Below, piece by piece: positions 34,195 through 43,343 of a stretch of DNA of 64,000 nucleotides. This stretch comes from JABSOG01 sp965277695 (GTDB taxonomy: Bacteria; Pseudomonadota; Gammaproteobacteria; Enterobacterales; Alteromonadaceae), in NCBI GenBank assembly GCA_965277695.1, contig CBDIDQ010000001.1, positions 124,001 through 188,000 on the forward strand. The letters run 5' to 3'. Both the position numbers and the translations under genes were made by a program. The notes under the pieces were generated by a model that was not told where the DNA came from, did no database searches, and was given only the letters and a program-made list of their open reading frames with translations. Each line of letters opens with the position of its first letter. The first letter of the stretch is position 1.

Positions 34195-36507
34195 TTACCA
34201 GTCATATTTAACATTAACACCCATCACCCGGGGTTGACCGACCAAGGCTGAAAAGTCATTCGTTGCCGTGGTATTACCCGGGCTAGCACCAAATTCTAAC
34301 CCGTGGATCACCGTCTCATCCGTCAGGTTATTAACAAATAACGCCACTTCCCAATGGTCGCTGTAAACGCCAACCCGAAGATTCACCAAGGTATAATCCG
34401 GACGCAGAGGCGCTTCACCTTCACCAAAACCCGATAAAGATTCATCAACATAATGAGCTGATGAAAAAACAAACCCGCCCAAGTCATCGGTTAAATCAAA
34501 GTTATACTCAAATTCAAGGTTCCAGGTGTTTTCGGGCACATCAAACAAATTCATGCCGCTAGAAATCCCCCTAGCCTGCAAATTGACGTCATTACTGCCC
34601 TCAAATACCGCATCGGTGTAGGCATAACCCGCTGTTACTTTAAGCGCCTCTACCGGATAAAAAGTCGTTTCCAGTTCAAAGCCATTAATTTCCACCTCGC
34701 CAACATTATCAGTGAACACTGCAACACCAGAATCAGGCCCGCAATCTTGTTGCACACTCAACTGATAATCTTGCCAATCGGTTTTATAAGCCGAAGCAAA
34801 TACCTGCCAACGACCCTCAGCTAGACTCAATTTGGTGCCCAATTCAATGGTTTGCGTTTCATCACTTTCAAACGGATCGGGGTTTTGCGGAATATCAAAC
34901 TGCTCACGCGCCTCAGGGCTACAAACCGCATCAACAATCGGTGCGTTGATGCCACCAGAGCGAAAACCTTCGGCATAGCTCAGATAAATATTTTGCGAAT
35001 CACTTGGGGTATAAGACACAACCGCCTTAGGACTAAAACCGGATTCATCCGTATCCGCCGCAAAACCAAAGTCCTGAGAGCCCCTAACCGCACCACCTAC
35101 GCCATATTGCAAACGGCTTTCATCCTGATCAATCGAAAAATAACGCCCACCAATCGACAGCTTAAACTGCTCATTGAGTTGATAACCCAACTGACCAAAA
35201 ATGGCAATCTCCTGCTCATCAAAATCGGTCTCGGCTTCACGTACAATCGGGTCAACCGCTGCACCATAGCTTTCAACCACGGTCCTGTCAGCCCGGGTCA
35301 AGGTCGAGACATCCTTGTAAAAACCACCAATAACATAATCCAGCGGCCCTTTATCGGTCGAAACCGCTCGAATTTCTTGGGTAAACTGAGTGATATCAGA
35401 CAAATTATACAAACCTACTGCAAAACGTTTATCTTCATTAGGCGCTGGTTTTGGAAAATCATGCTCAATGCCACCATTGCTAAACGGCGATAAATCAAAC
35501 ACCCCGTTAACCTCTCGGTCCATATAAGACGTGGCTGAAACGATAGATACCCCCCACGAGTCCGATAAGTCCAGCTGGGCTTCGAAACTGTAAATGGCCG
35601 TTTCATCGTCGGTAAAGGTGTCCATATATTTGTGCACTTTGCGCACTTCTGCCGACTCACTAAAGGTCAAATCGACAGTAGGACGTTGTTGGTCGGCATG
35701 TTGATCTTGATAAAAAACACTGCTGGTCAAGGTCAATAAATCGGTGGGTTGAATGACAAATGTGGCACGAATAGAATCGCTGCGCACGTCGTTAATGTCT
35801 TTGATCAGATTGTCTTCATTGGCAAAAACATCGTTAGTATCCGGACGAATATCATCGATGAAACCACCCTGATCATCAAACCGTGCGGCAATGCGCAGCG
35901 CCCCATTAATCGACTGCAACGGGATATTCACCATTGAGGTAACGGTATTATTATTTTCGCCATTTTCAGTGGTTGAAACCGTCATGCCAACATTGGCGTC
36001 AAAGTGATCTAAATCCGCTCGGTTGGTTTTAATTCGGATCGCCCCACCGGTAGACGACGAACCAAATAGCGCCCCCTGCGGACCCCGTAAGACTTCAACA
36101 GACTGTACATCAAACAGCTGCGGGTCGACCTGTGCGACGCCAAATGAAGTGCGTATTTGCAACGGTGTTTCATCAAGATACACCCCAGTGGTCGGCGACT
36201 GATTAACCGTCACCTGACCGACACCACGGATAAAATAACGAGCACCACCCACCCCGGTTTTAGCCATAGTCAAGCCAGGAATAGCGGCAGCAAATTGTGA
36301 AAAATCATTCACGCCTAACTTATCAATCTGATCGGCACTGATATTGGTGATACTAATAGGCACATCTTGCAACCGCTCCGTGCGTTTTTGTGCAGTCACC
36401 ATAATCGTCTCAATCGACGACTCTTCTTCTGCCAACGTCGGCAAGGCACTAAAACCTGTTGCGATCATTGCCAGTGCAATCGGGCTTAACTTATTTTTTT
36501 TGTACAT
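34195..36507 (-). CDS. TonB-dependent outer-membrane receptor
   Basis: A 770-residue receptor from ATG 36507 (GAGAGG upstream); a 5-residue longer start is less likely. After a signal peptide (SPIALAMIATGFSALPTLA) is the TonB-box region ETIMVTAQKRTE, then a plug domain (QDVPISITNISADQI, FIRGVGQV, EVLRGPQGALFGSSSTGG) and a 22-stranded barrel ending in VNVKYDW with a terminal aromatic. It imports a bulky ligand using energy from TonB. The neighbours (SbnA-like synthase, serine-kinase candidate, MFS transporter) suggest the ligand is a metal complex of the product made here. Confidence 0.88.
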   Translation of the reverse strand: MYKKNKLSPIALAMIATGFSALPTLAEEESSIETIMVTAQKRTERLQDVPISITNISADQIDKLGVNDFSQFAAAIPGLTMAKTGVGGARYFIRGVGQVTVNQSPTTGVYLDETPLQIRTSFGVAQVDPQLFDVQSVEVLRGPQGALFGSSSTGGAIRIKTNRADLDHFDANVGMTVSTTENGENNNTVTSMVNIPLQSINGALRIAARFDDQGGFIDDIRPDTNDVFANEDNLIKDINDVRSDSIRATFVIQPTDLLTLTSSVFYQDQHADQQRPTVDLTFSESAEVRKVHKYMDTFTDDETAIYSFEAQLDLSDSWGVSIVSATSYMDREVNGVFDLSPFSNGGIEHDFPKPAPNEDKRFAVGLYNLSDITQFTQEIRAVSTDKGPLDYVIGGFYKDVSTLTRADRTVVESYGAAVDPIVREAETDFDEQEIAIFGQLGYQLNEQFKLSIGGRYFSIDQDESRLQYGVGGAVRGSQDFGFAADTDESGFSPKAVVSYTPSDSQNIYLSYAEGFRSGGINAPIVDAVCSPEAREQFDIPQNPDPFESDETQTIELGTKLSLAEGRWQVFASAYKTDWQDYQLSVQQDCGPDSGVAVFTDNVGEVEINGFELETTFYPVEALKVTAGYAYTDAVFEGSNDVNLQARGISSGMNLFDVPENTWNLEFEYNFDLTDDLGGFVFSSAHYVDESLSGFGEGEAPLRPDYTLVNLRVGVYSDHWEVALFVNNLTDETVIHGLEFGASPGNTTATNDFSALVGQPRVMGVNVKYDW

Positions 36508-36877
36508 GTTCAATCCTCTCATTGAGTGCGGTTAAATAAACGACAGCAAAACCACAAACAAGTATAACTTATTATTAATTAGGGAATTGTGACGAAGCAA
36601 TCATAAAATACCATAAATAATAACAGCAGTATTTTTAGATGACGCATTCTAACAGCACTAAAATCCGCTGGCCTGTGACAAATTGTCACATTGTGGCCCC
36701 ATTTCGCTAGTGGTAGATTGCCAACCCGGTTTTGTTTGGCTTGTTTTGGTTATTAGGAGATTTATAAAATGTAAATATCACTTAACTGGTGACTGAACAA
36801 AAATACGCAGCACTACGGACAAAATCTAATTTAAATAACAAGTTTATATTGATTACACTTGACAACAAGGATTTAAA
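36508..36877. other. Divergent regulatory region of the SbnA-like locus
   Basis: A 370-bp AT-rich region between the receptor and synthase starts. It contains the 17-bp palindrome listed at 36674 and no visible gene. No clear Fur or Zur consensus is seen. Confidence 0.5.
36674..36690. promoter_or_regulatory. 17-bp perfect palindrome, candidate operator
   Basis: TGTGACAA-A-TTGTCACA lies centrally between the divergent TonB receptor and SbnA-like genes, itself flanked by GGCC on both sides. It resembles a CRP half-site pair, but the spacing is 7 rather than 6, so another dimeric regulator is more likely. Position suits joint control of both transcripts. Confidence 0.6.
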
Positions 36878-37966
36878 ATGGACACAATATTAAGTACCTC
36901 AGGAAATACTCCGCTGATCAAACTACAAAACCTGTTTGGTCAACATCATGCAGAAGTCTGTTTGAAAATAGAACGTACCAATCCGGCTGGCAGCATTAAA
37001 GACCGTCCGGCTCACTACATTATCGAAAAAGCCGAAACCGAAGGTTTACTCAAACCTGGTGGCACTATCATCGAATCATCTTCTGGCAATTTTGGCATTT
37101 CTTGTGCCATGGTGGCCGCCGCCAAGGGTTATCATGCGATCATTTTGGTCGACCCAAAAGTCACCCCAACCAACAAAGCCTTGCTCGACGTTTATGGCGC
37201 AGAAGTGATAGTGGTTCATGAAAAAGACGACAGCGGTTCGTATCATAAAACCCGTATTGCGCTAGCCAATAAATTACACCGAGAGATTGATAACTCGTTT
37301 CGCCCAGACCAGTGTTTCAACAGTGATAACAGCGAAGCCCACTACCGCCATACCGCGCCAGAATTGCTACGCCAATGTGACGGCCAACTCGATGTGTTAA
37401 TTTTAGCGGTCAGTACTGGCGGTCAAATTGGCGGGTTTGTACGCTACTTTCAACAGCACAGCCCAAACACTTGGATCATCGCCATTGATGCTGTGGGCTC
37501 CACGGTTTTTGGCGGCAAAGCGCATGGTTATTTGTTACCGGGTATGGGACTCAGCTGGACACCAGTGAATATCAATAACCTCGCGGCATTGCACAGTGTG
37601 TACAAAGTGCCTGACGAAGATGCTTTTTTAATGTGTCGTCTACTGGCTAAAAATGAAGGCGTATTGGTTGGCGGCTCAACGGGTGCAGCGATGAACGTGG
37701 CAATGAAAATGGCTGAGATTCTCGACGCTGACAAACGCATCGCCTGTATCGCATCTGACAGTGGCGAGCGCTATCTCGACACCATTTATAGTGACGAATG
37801 GTTACAAAGCAATCAGCTCATCACTGAGATATCGGTAGATAGCCTCAGAGAGCGGGCGATTAATTTGCAACCATACAGCACCGATCCAGCTGACACCGCC
37901 AACTACAAACCCGAGTTGGCGATTGAACTGGATTCTCCTTTCGCCCACCAGTCTAGTGGGGTATAA
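36878..37966 (+). CDS. SbnA-like O-phosphoserine-dependent synthase
   Basis: A fold-type II PLP enzyme of 362 residues. It is closer to SbnA than to cysteine synthase: NPAGSIKDRPAHYII holds the PLP lysine, SSSGNFGISCAM the cofactor loop, VDPKVTPTNKALLDVYGAEV, GSTVFGGKAHGYLLPGMG and GERYLDTIYSDEWL have direct counterparts in SbnA. SbnA joins O-phospho-L-serine and L-glutamate into N-(1-amino-1-carboxy-2-ethyl)-glutamate. No SbnB or siderophore synthetase is next to it, so the condensed amino-polycarboxylate itself may be the product; the second amino acid is unknown. AAGGA precedes the ATG. The MFS gene starts 3 bp after its stop. Confidence 0.82.
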   Translation: MDTILSTSGNTPLIKLQNLFGQHHAEVCLKIERTNPAGSIKDRPAHYIIEKAETEGLLKPGGTIIESSSGNFGISCAMVAAAKGYHAIILVDPKVTPTNKALLDVYGAEVIVVHEKDDSGSYHKTRIALANKLHREIDNSFRPDQCFNSDNSEAHYRHTAPELLRQCDGQLDVLILAVSTGGQIGGFVRYFQQHSPNTWIIAIDAVGSTVFGGKAHGYLLPGMGLSWTPVNINNLAALHSVYKVPDEDAFLMCRLLAKNEGVLVGGSTGAAMNVAMKMAEILDADKRIACIASDSGERYLDTIYSDEWLQSNQLITEISVDSLRERAINLQPYSTDPADTANYKPELAIELDSPFAHQSSGV

Positions 37967-37969
37967 GCG

Positions 37970-39190
37970 GTGACTGCTAGTAACGCGACCACTAACAACA
38001 GCACCGACAATCCCTACTCGCCCACCGCGTTAAGGGTTTACGGTGTCACCATATTGTTCTATTCCGTGGTATACATGGTATTGATGATACTGCCGTTTTA
38101 CGCCTTATCTCAGGGTGAAAACAACACCAGTATCGGCGCGATTATGGGCGTCACCATGTTGGCTTCGATGTTCGCTAGGCCCTTCGCAGGCAGGCTGATT
38201 GACAAATATGGCACTAATCGGGTGTTCGTTTATGCGCTGGTCGTATTTGCCTTTTCGCTGCTGGGTTACTTCACCGATTCACTGGTGGTTTACTGGCTAG
38301 TGCGATTGGTACAAGGTGTTGTCGCCGCATGTTTTTCAACAGCAATGGAGATCATAACGATTGATTTGTTGAGCAAACGTTTACGTGCTCAGGGCATTTC
38401 GTTGTACTCACTGGCGACGATGATCCCCACCACCTTTGGACCGGCACTGACCCTATATTTAAAAGACACCATGAGTTTTCAAAGCTTGTTTTTGGTCTTT
38501 TTCATCCTTGGATTAGTCAACATCCTGTTTGCCTTAAAACTCAGCAATAAAACCAAAGCCTTGAACCTCAACTCACAGCGTAGCAGCAGTGGTTCAATAA
38601 AAGCCTTTTTACAACATCGGCAGTTATTGTTGCCAACGGCGATCATGTTGCTGGCATCTGTCGCCAACGGGGCCAACTTTGTGTTTTTACCGCTGTATTT
38701 GGAGCAGATCGGATCCGCTCATGCACCGACTTATTTTCTGGTGCAAATGATCACCTTGGTGATAGTCCGGTTCAGTGGCAGCAAACTGATCCCCTCTGAC
38801 GGTTCATTGTCAGCGAGCTTCATGCTGTTACTCAGCCTAACCGTGAGTTTTGGCGCTTTTGCGCTGTATTTCTCAGCGGGTTTGCCGTGGTTAATCGCCG
38901 CAGGTATTGCCAACGGTATCGGCTTCGCCTTACTGTATCCGGCGTTGCTCACTTACATCTCGTTTATCGTCGAAAACAAAGCCAGAGGTTTTTATATTGG
39001 ATTGTTCATCGGCGCGGCAGATTTAGGTTTTGCGCTGGGCTCATTGGTGATGGGACCTGTCGCAGATGTGTGGTCAATTCATACTATCTTTATGCTCTGT
39101 CTGGTCAGCACAACCTTGACAATTCCTTTGTGTATGCTGTGTTTCTCAGGGGCTGAACAGAAGTCTGGTTTGGTGGATGCAGGGGAGTAA
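37970..39190 (+). CDS. MFS transporter, probable exporter of the SbnA-like product
   Basis: A 406-residue major facilitator with 12 predicted membrane segments. The loop FARPFAGRLIDKYGTNRVF is the MFS motif A, and LVRLVQGVVAACFSTAME is motif B-like. It starts with GTG 37970, 3 bp after the synthase stop, so translation is coupled and the two gene products should act together. In staphyloferrin B and staphylopine-type loci an MFS protein exports the metallophore. Direction is inferred from this context; import cannot be excluded. Confidence 0.8.
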   Translation: MTASNATTNNSTDNPYSPTALRVYGVTILFYSVVYMVLMILPFYALSQGENNTSIGAIMGVTMLASMFARPFAGRLIDKYGTNRVFVYALVVFAFSLLGYFTDSLVVYWLVRLVQGVVAACFSTAMEIITIDLLSKRLRAQGISLYSLATMIPTTFGPALTLYLKDTMSFQSLFLVFFILGLVNILFALKLSNKTKALNLNSQRSSSGSIKAFLQHRQLLLPTAIMLLASVANGANFVFLPLYLEQIGSAHAPTYFLVQMITLVIVRFSGSKLIPSDGSLSASFMLLLSLTVSFGAFALYFSAGLPWLIAAGIANGIGFALLYPALLTYISFIVENKARGFYIGLFIGAADLGFALGSLVMGPVADVWSIHTIFMLCLVSTTLTIPLCMLCFSGAEQKSGLVDAGE

Positions 39191-39263
39191 AGGCTCAAAA
39201 GAAAGCCCGTTTACTATCAATATTGGACTCTGGTCAAACAAGGTAACAGTTTAATGATGCTTT

Positions 39264-39356
39264 TTGTAGGAGAGCCGTCCCGGCGCGATTGTTGACGAAG
39301 GCAACACTGCTGTGTCTTTGACACAGATCGCGGCGAGGACGCCCCTCCTACATTTG
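39264..39356. repeat. REP-like inverted repeat with GTAGGAG/CTCCTAC ends
   Basis: TTGTAGGAG and CTCCTACA bound a stretch with internal arms CCCGGCGCGATTG and GATCGCGGCGAGG. It follows the MFS gene. Related ends occur at 45874 and 58737. The rest of the 39191-39556 gap holds only the HigBA promoter. Confidence 0.65.
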
Positions 39357-39521
39357 GGCAGCGTAATTGCAACCCTAAATGACGCGATGTAAAAATGTTT
39401 CCGCTGAAATGCTTTTTGGTAAATTAGTATTTCGATTATCAATATCGTTAATAATAGACAATAACAAATCGTTCAAATTGGACTCAACAAACAGTTGTAT
39501 TTAGCTTGATGTATATTTTGA

Positions 39522-39550
39522 TTGAGTGATGATGCGCATCGCGCTACACT
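39522..39550 (+). promoter_or_regulatory. higBA promoter with palindromic operator
   Basis: TTGAGT (39522) and TACACT (39545) are 17 bp apart. GATGCGCATC, a perfect 10-bp palindrome at 39531-39540, lies in the spacer where HigA could bind. The -10 ends only 6 bp before the HigB ATG, so the mRNA may be leaderless. Confidence 0.5.
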
Positions 39551-39556
39551 TAAACC

Positions 39557-39835
39557 ATGATTAAATCCTTCAAACATAAAGGTCTGAGAAAATACTTCGA
39601 AACAGGCAGTATTTCAGGCATTCAAGCAAAACATCAACGAAAATTACGTATGCAACTTGTCGCGATAGATACCGCTAAGCAGATTGAAGATATCAATTTG
39701 CCCGGCTATAAATTACATCCTTTGAAGGGGGATCGTGATGGGGTTTGGTCTGTAACGGTCAATGGCAACTGGCGGATCACCTTTGAATTCATTGATGGCA
39801 ATGCTTACATACTCAATTACGAGGACTATCACTAA
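39557..39835 (+). CDS. higB: HigB toxin (RelE/ParE superfamily)
   Basis: A 92-residue mRNA interferase that would cut mRNA on the ribosome. Family blocks: IKSFKHKGLRKYFETG, HQRKLRMQLVAIDTA, PGYKLHPLKGDRDGVWSVTVNGNWRITF and the C-terminal ILNYEDYH. Length is normal and no residue is missing that I can see. Toxin-first order with a 1-nt overlap into the antitoxin is typical for HigBA. Confidence 0.92.
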   Translation: MIKSFKHKGLRKYFETGSISGIQAKHQRKLRMQLVAIDTAKQIEDINLPGYKLHPLKGDRDGVWSVTVNGNWRITFEFIDGNAYILNYEDYH

Positions 39836-40128
39836 TGACCATGCATAATCCCCCACATCCAGGTGAGTTTATTTATGAGGTGTACCTTGAGCCCTCAGGT
39901 TTAAGTTGTCGCTATCTGGCCAAGCAATTGGATGTCGCCTCTTCTACCCTAAATCGTGTTCTTAAAGGGCAAAGTGCTGTTTCACCTGAAATGGCACTGC
40001 GTTTATCCAAAGCATTAGGCAGAACACCAGAAAGTTGGTTGACCATGCAAGATAATTACGACCTTTGGCATACCAAAAAGAGCCTAAATTTAGCAAATGT
40101 CCATGTTGTTAACTTTGTAGTGGCGTAA
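39835..40128 (+). CDS. higA: HigA antitoxin
   Basis: A 97-residue XRE-family antitoxin that binds HigB and represses the operon. NPPHPGEFIYEVYLEPSGLS and LAKQLDVASSTLNRVLKGQ (helix-turn-helix) with ALRLSKALGRTPESWL are diagnostic for HigA. It overlaps the higB stop by one base. Intact. Confidence 0.93.
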   Translation: MTMHNPPHPGEFIYEVYLEPSGLSCRYLAKQLDVASSTLNRVLKGQSAVSPEMALRLSKALGRTPESWLTMQDNYDLWHTKKSLNLANVHVVNFVVA

Positions 40129-40240
40129 GTAAAAAACGTGCAGACCAGTTGTTTAAAAAGATTCTTCAAACTTATTTGTAGCAAAGTAGCAGCCCGCTAT
40201 TTTTCGTTTTTATATTGGCGTTATGCCATCAGGAGAAATT

Positions 40241-40648
40241 GTGAATTTATCACATTTGAAAGATAAAAATTTTTGGATGAAGGGTGCCAGTATCCTAATG
40301 TGGTCATTTCATCTTTCCGTCTATGTTTGGTTGTTTTCTTATCTTCAAGGATCTCAAAGTCATCTCCATAAATTTACAGGGGTCGCGGCCTCCGTATTAG
40401 TAGGGGGCATAGGCTTTACGAGCATTACCAATTTATATAACACTAAACGTACTGAATTTAACCCTAAATATTTTTACTCTGCACTATCTATATTTGTATT
40501 GTTTGGTTGTGGTGCTTGGGCGTTGTGGATCTATAAAATAGCAAATGGCCCTCAATTTGAAAGCGTTACCAGTTTCACTGCTGGTTTATGTTTTTTCTAT
40601 CTTATTTGCATATTCGTTACACCAACATACATGCTTAGCCAAAAATAA
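40241..40648 (+). CDS. Small membrane protein of unknown function
   Basis: Start chosen at GTG 40241 because AGGAGA is 7 nt upstream; ATG 40223 in the same frame has none. The 135 residues hold four hydrophobic segments (ILMWSFHLSVYVWLF, FTGVAASVLVGGIGF, ALSIFVLFGCGAWALWI, FTAGLCFFYLICIFV). No family recognised. AT-rich, between HigBA and kefB, likely a recent acquisition. GTTATGC (40218) and GCATAAC (40675) flank it in inverted orientation, reminiscent of integron ends but without a full attC. Confidence 0.6.
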   Translation: MNLSHLKDKNFWMKGASILMWSFHLSVYVWLFSYLQGSQSHLHKFTGVAASVLVGGIGFTSITNLYNTKRTEFNPKYFYSALSIFVLFGCGAWALWIYKIANGPQFESVTSFTAGLCFFYLICIFVTPTYMLSQK

Positions 40649-40690
40649 TTGTGATAACCTTTGAGGAAATGGAAGCATAACACTCAAACC

Positions 40691-42577
40691 TCACTTTGGC
40701 GGTGTCCAATCACGCTCACCGTCGATATGACCTTTGTCTAACTCCTGCTTCATCACATCACCAAGCACCTCCTCAAGCTGAATAAACAAACGACGATAAT
40801 CGGTGAATTCATTGTTACCTGAACTGTTTTTCCAAGCCTGATAAAGCTGCTCTTTATGGGCCACTTCAGTGTCAACAAAGGTCTCTTTGAGCCGTTCAGC
40901 TCGTAGTGGATGAAAGCCCAAATCAATTAACGCCTGAGCGCCCATTTCTAAGGCCGAATGATAGGTTTCTGGCACAATGTGATCGGCACCAGCCGCTTTT
41001 AATTGAAATAAATGTCGTCTGTCATAGGCCCGAACCAGCAGCCCTACCTGAGGATAGGTTTGCTTCATAAACTTGACCAAATCAAGAGAGCGCTCTTTAT
41101 CGTCAATCGCAATCACCAGCAACCTGGCCTCTTCGATACCTGCGGTATGTAGCAATCCCGGTCGGGTCGCATCGCCAAAAAAACTTTTAATTTTCAGTTG
41201 GCGCATGATTTCAACCTGTCTGGCCTCGTGATCAAGTACCACAGTTTTCACTCCATTAGCCCTTAACAAACGGTTGATGATCTGACCAAATCGACCGATA
41301 CCTGCGATGATCACTGTGCCCTGTTCATCAATTTCGTCGGCATCACGCGGGTTTTCAGCCTGCTCAAATTTGGGCAAAATAAAGCGTTCAAAAACAATAA
41401 ACAAACCCGGGGTTAAAAACATTGATAGTGCCACCACCAAAGATAAGGTTTGGGTCAACGCCAACGGTAACACATGATTCTGTGCACTGTAGTTGAGCAA
41501 CACAAAACCAAACTCTCCCGCTTGTGCCAGACTCAAGGCAAATAACCAGCGATCACTATTATTCACTTTAAAAACCACCGCCAACAGATACAACACAGTG
41601 GCTTTAATCAACATCACGGCAAAGGTAATACTCAATACCATCACCAAATTGGCAGATAAAATATCAAAGTTGATACCGGCACCAACAGTGATAAAAAACA
41701 GTCCTAGCAGCAAGCCCTTAAACGGCTCTATATTCGATTCCAATTCATGACGAAATTCACTACTAGCCAAGACCACACCCGCCAAAAACGTGCCTAATGC
41801 AGGCGACAGACCAATCAAACTCATTAACGCGGCAATGCCAATCACCAGCATCAGCGCTGTGGTGGTAAAGATTTCTCGCAGCCCGCTATCGGCAACATAA
41901 CGAAATAGCGGTCGACTTAAATAGTGCCCGACGACAACCACAGCAGCAATGGCAGAAACCACCACCAAAGCATAAACCCAGCCTGATAAATCAGCGACCA
42001 GACTCAGTTCTTCATGATGTTCAGCGCCATTACCTGCCACTAATTTGGCTTGTTCAACAAGTTCAGGTAGCGCCATTAATGGAATAAGGGCCAACATCGG
42101 GATCACCGCAATATCCTGAAACAGCAGCGCAGAAAAAGCCGTACGACCGCCCTCGGTTTTTGACAATCCCTTTTCACTAAAGGTCTGCAACACAATAGCA
42201 GTAGAAGAGAGTGAAAAAATCAAACCTATGGTCAACGCCACGCTCCAGATTTGATCAAACGCCATAGCGATAGCCATCACCGCCGCAACCGTCAAACCAA
42301 CCTGTAACCCGCCCAGACCAATCAGTCGATGACGCATATCCCATAACACCCGAGGCTCCAACTCCAAACCAACCAGAAACAACATCATCACCACACCAAA
42401 TTCAGCATAGTGTTGAATAGTGGCGGTCTCCTGCCCCACCAAGCCAATCACCGGGCCAATGATCACCCCCGCAATCAAATAGCCCAACACTGACCCGAGT
42501 CCAAGCCGCTTGGCAATCGGCACTGCAATAACCGCAGCGCCAAGGTAAATAAATGCCTGAATAAAATATGCTGTCAT
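40691..42577 (-). CDS. KefB/KefC-type potassium/proton antiporter
   Basis: A 628-residue CPA2-family transporter: 12-13 membrane segments with GSVLGYLIAGVIIGP, the ion-path block FLVGLELEP and FSLSSTAIVLQTF, then an RCK/TrkA-N domain with the nucleotide loop VIIAGIGRFGQIINRLL and DHEARQVEIM. KefB and KefC release K+ and acidify the cytoplasm during electrophile stress under glutathione control; the ligand here is not certain. No KefF/KefG ancillary gene is adjacent. A His/Glu-rich loop (HHEELSL) is inserted between membrane segments. Single gene. Confidence 0.85.
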   Translation of the reverse strand: MTAYFIQAFIYLGAAVIAVPIAKRLGLGSVLGYLIAGVIIGPVIGLVGQETATIQHYAEFGVVMMLFLVGLELEPRVLWDMRHRLIGLGGLQVGLTVAAVMAIAMAFDQIWSVALTIGLIFSLSSTAIVLQTFSEKGLSKTEGGRTAFSALLFQDIAVIPMLALIPLMALPELVEQAKLVAGNGAEHHEELSLVADLSGWVYALVVVSAIAAVVVVGHYLSRPLFRYVADSGLREIFTTTALMLVIGIAALMSLIGLSPALGTFLAGVVLASSEFRHELESNIEPFKGLLLGLFFITVGAGINFDILSANLVMVLSITFAVMLIKATVLYLLAVVFKVNNSDRWLFALSLAQAGEFGFVLLNYSAQNHVLPLALTQTLSLVVALSMFLTPGLFIVFERFILPKFEQAENPRDADEIDEQGTVIIAGIGRFGQIINRLLRANGVKTVVLDHEARQVEIMRQLKIKSFFGDATRPGLLHTAGIEEARLLVIAIDDKERSLDLVKFMKQTYPQVGLLVRAYDRRHLFQLKAAGADHIVPETYHSALEMGAQALIDLGFHPLRAERLKETFVDTEVAHKEQLYQAWKNSSGNNEFTDYRRLFIQLEEVLGDVMKQELDKGHIDGERDWTPPK

Positions 42578-42654
42578 AGGTTATTTAGAAATCACGGGTA
42601 GGCTGAATAATTGCCATTAATTCTATCTTAACGGCTTGAGTTTACAAGGGAAAA

Positions 42655-42692
42655 GGTGAAGGAGGGGCGAGACGCCTCTCCTTAGTGGTCAA
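42655..42692. repeat. Short hairpin after leuD
   Basis: GGAGGGGCGAGACGCCTCTCC forms an inverted repeat (GGAGGGGCG with CGCCTCTCC) in the gap downstream of leuD. It may be the terminator of the leu operon or a REP remnant. Confidence 0.45.
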
Positions 42693-42719
42693 GAGTTATA
42701 AAGTGTAGCGTAAACAACA

Positions 42720-43343
42720 TTAACGCCAGGATTGCCCCGCCGCTTGTTGCTCAAATGCTTCAATTTGTGGCAGAAAGGTTTCGCTGACACCGATAAAATC
42801 CAGCCCGCTGAGCAAACGTTGTTTTATCGATGGATCAATCTCAAAGCTAATTGCCTGATCGCCTGCAATAACTTGCTGGTTTTGTAAATCAATTGAAAAA
42901 CTCACCGCCTCAGTCGCAGTTGCCTGCACAAACAACTGTTCAATCTGCTCTGCTGACAAAACCACTGGCAGCATTTGGTTATTGATGCAATTGTTGAAAA
43001 AGATATCGGCAAAAGAACTGGCGATGATCACATTAAAACCATATTGCTGTAATGCCCAAGGCGCATGTTCACGACTCGACCCACAACCAAAATTCTCTCT
43101 GGTCAGCAAGATGCTGGCACCGCTATAACGGCTTTCATTCAGCACAAACGCTGGATTTGGCTGGTCTTCGGCCAAATAACGCCAATCAAAAAATAGCGCC
43201 TCGGCAAAACCATCACGACTGACCGAGGTCAGAAATTGCTTCGGAATGATTTGATCGGTATCGACGTTATTGATATCTAACGGGGCCACTTTTCCCTGAT
43301 GAAAAAACGGACTGTTTACTGGTTGTGATGCTTGCTGACTCAT
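42720..43343 (-). CDS. leuD: 3-isopropylmalate dehydratase small subunit
   Basis: With LeuC isomerises 2-isopropylmalate to 3-isopropylmalate in leucine synthesis. The 207 residues show VDTDQIIPKQFL, GCGSSREHAPWAL and ASSFADIFFNNCINNQMLPV, all standard for LeuD. Its ATG overlaps the leuC stop by 4 nt. Last gene of the leuLABCD operon. Confidence 0.96.
   Translation of the reverse strand: MSQQASQPVNSPFFHQGKVAPLDINNVDTDQIIPKQFLTSVSRDGFAEALFFDWRYLAEDQPNPAFVLNESRYSGASILLTRENFGCGSSREHAPWALQQYGFNVIIASSFADIFFNNCINNQMLPVVLSAEQIEQLFVQATATEAVSFSIDLQNQQVIAGDQAISFEIDPSIKQRLLSGLDFIGVSETFLPQIEAFEQQAAGQSWR

Noticed and set aside
36674..36690. CRP binding site
   Set aside because: The halves TGTGA and TCACA are separated by 7 bases instead of the 6 needed for CRP, so I list it only as an unidentified operator.
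40218..40681. GTTATGC and GCATAAC flanking a small gene, like the ends of an integron cassette
   Set aside because: No full attC structure (paired R and L arms within about 60-130 bp) is visible at either end and there is no integrase gene or cassette array in the window.
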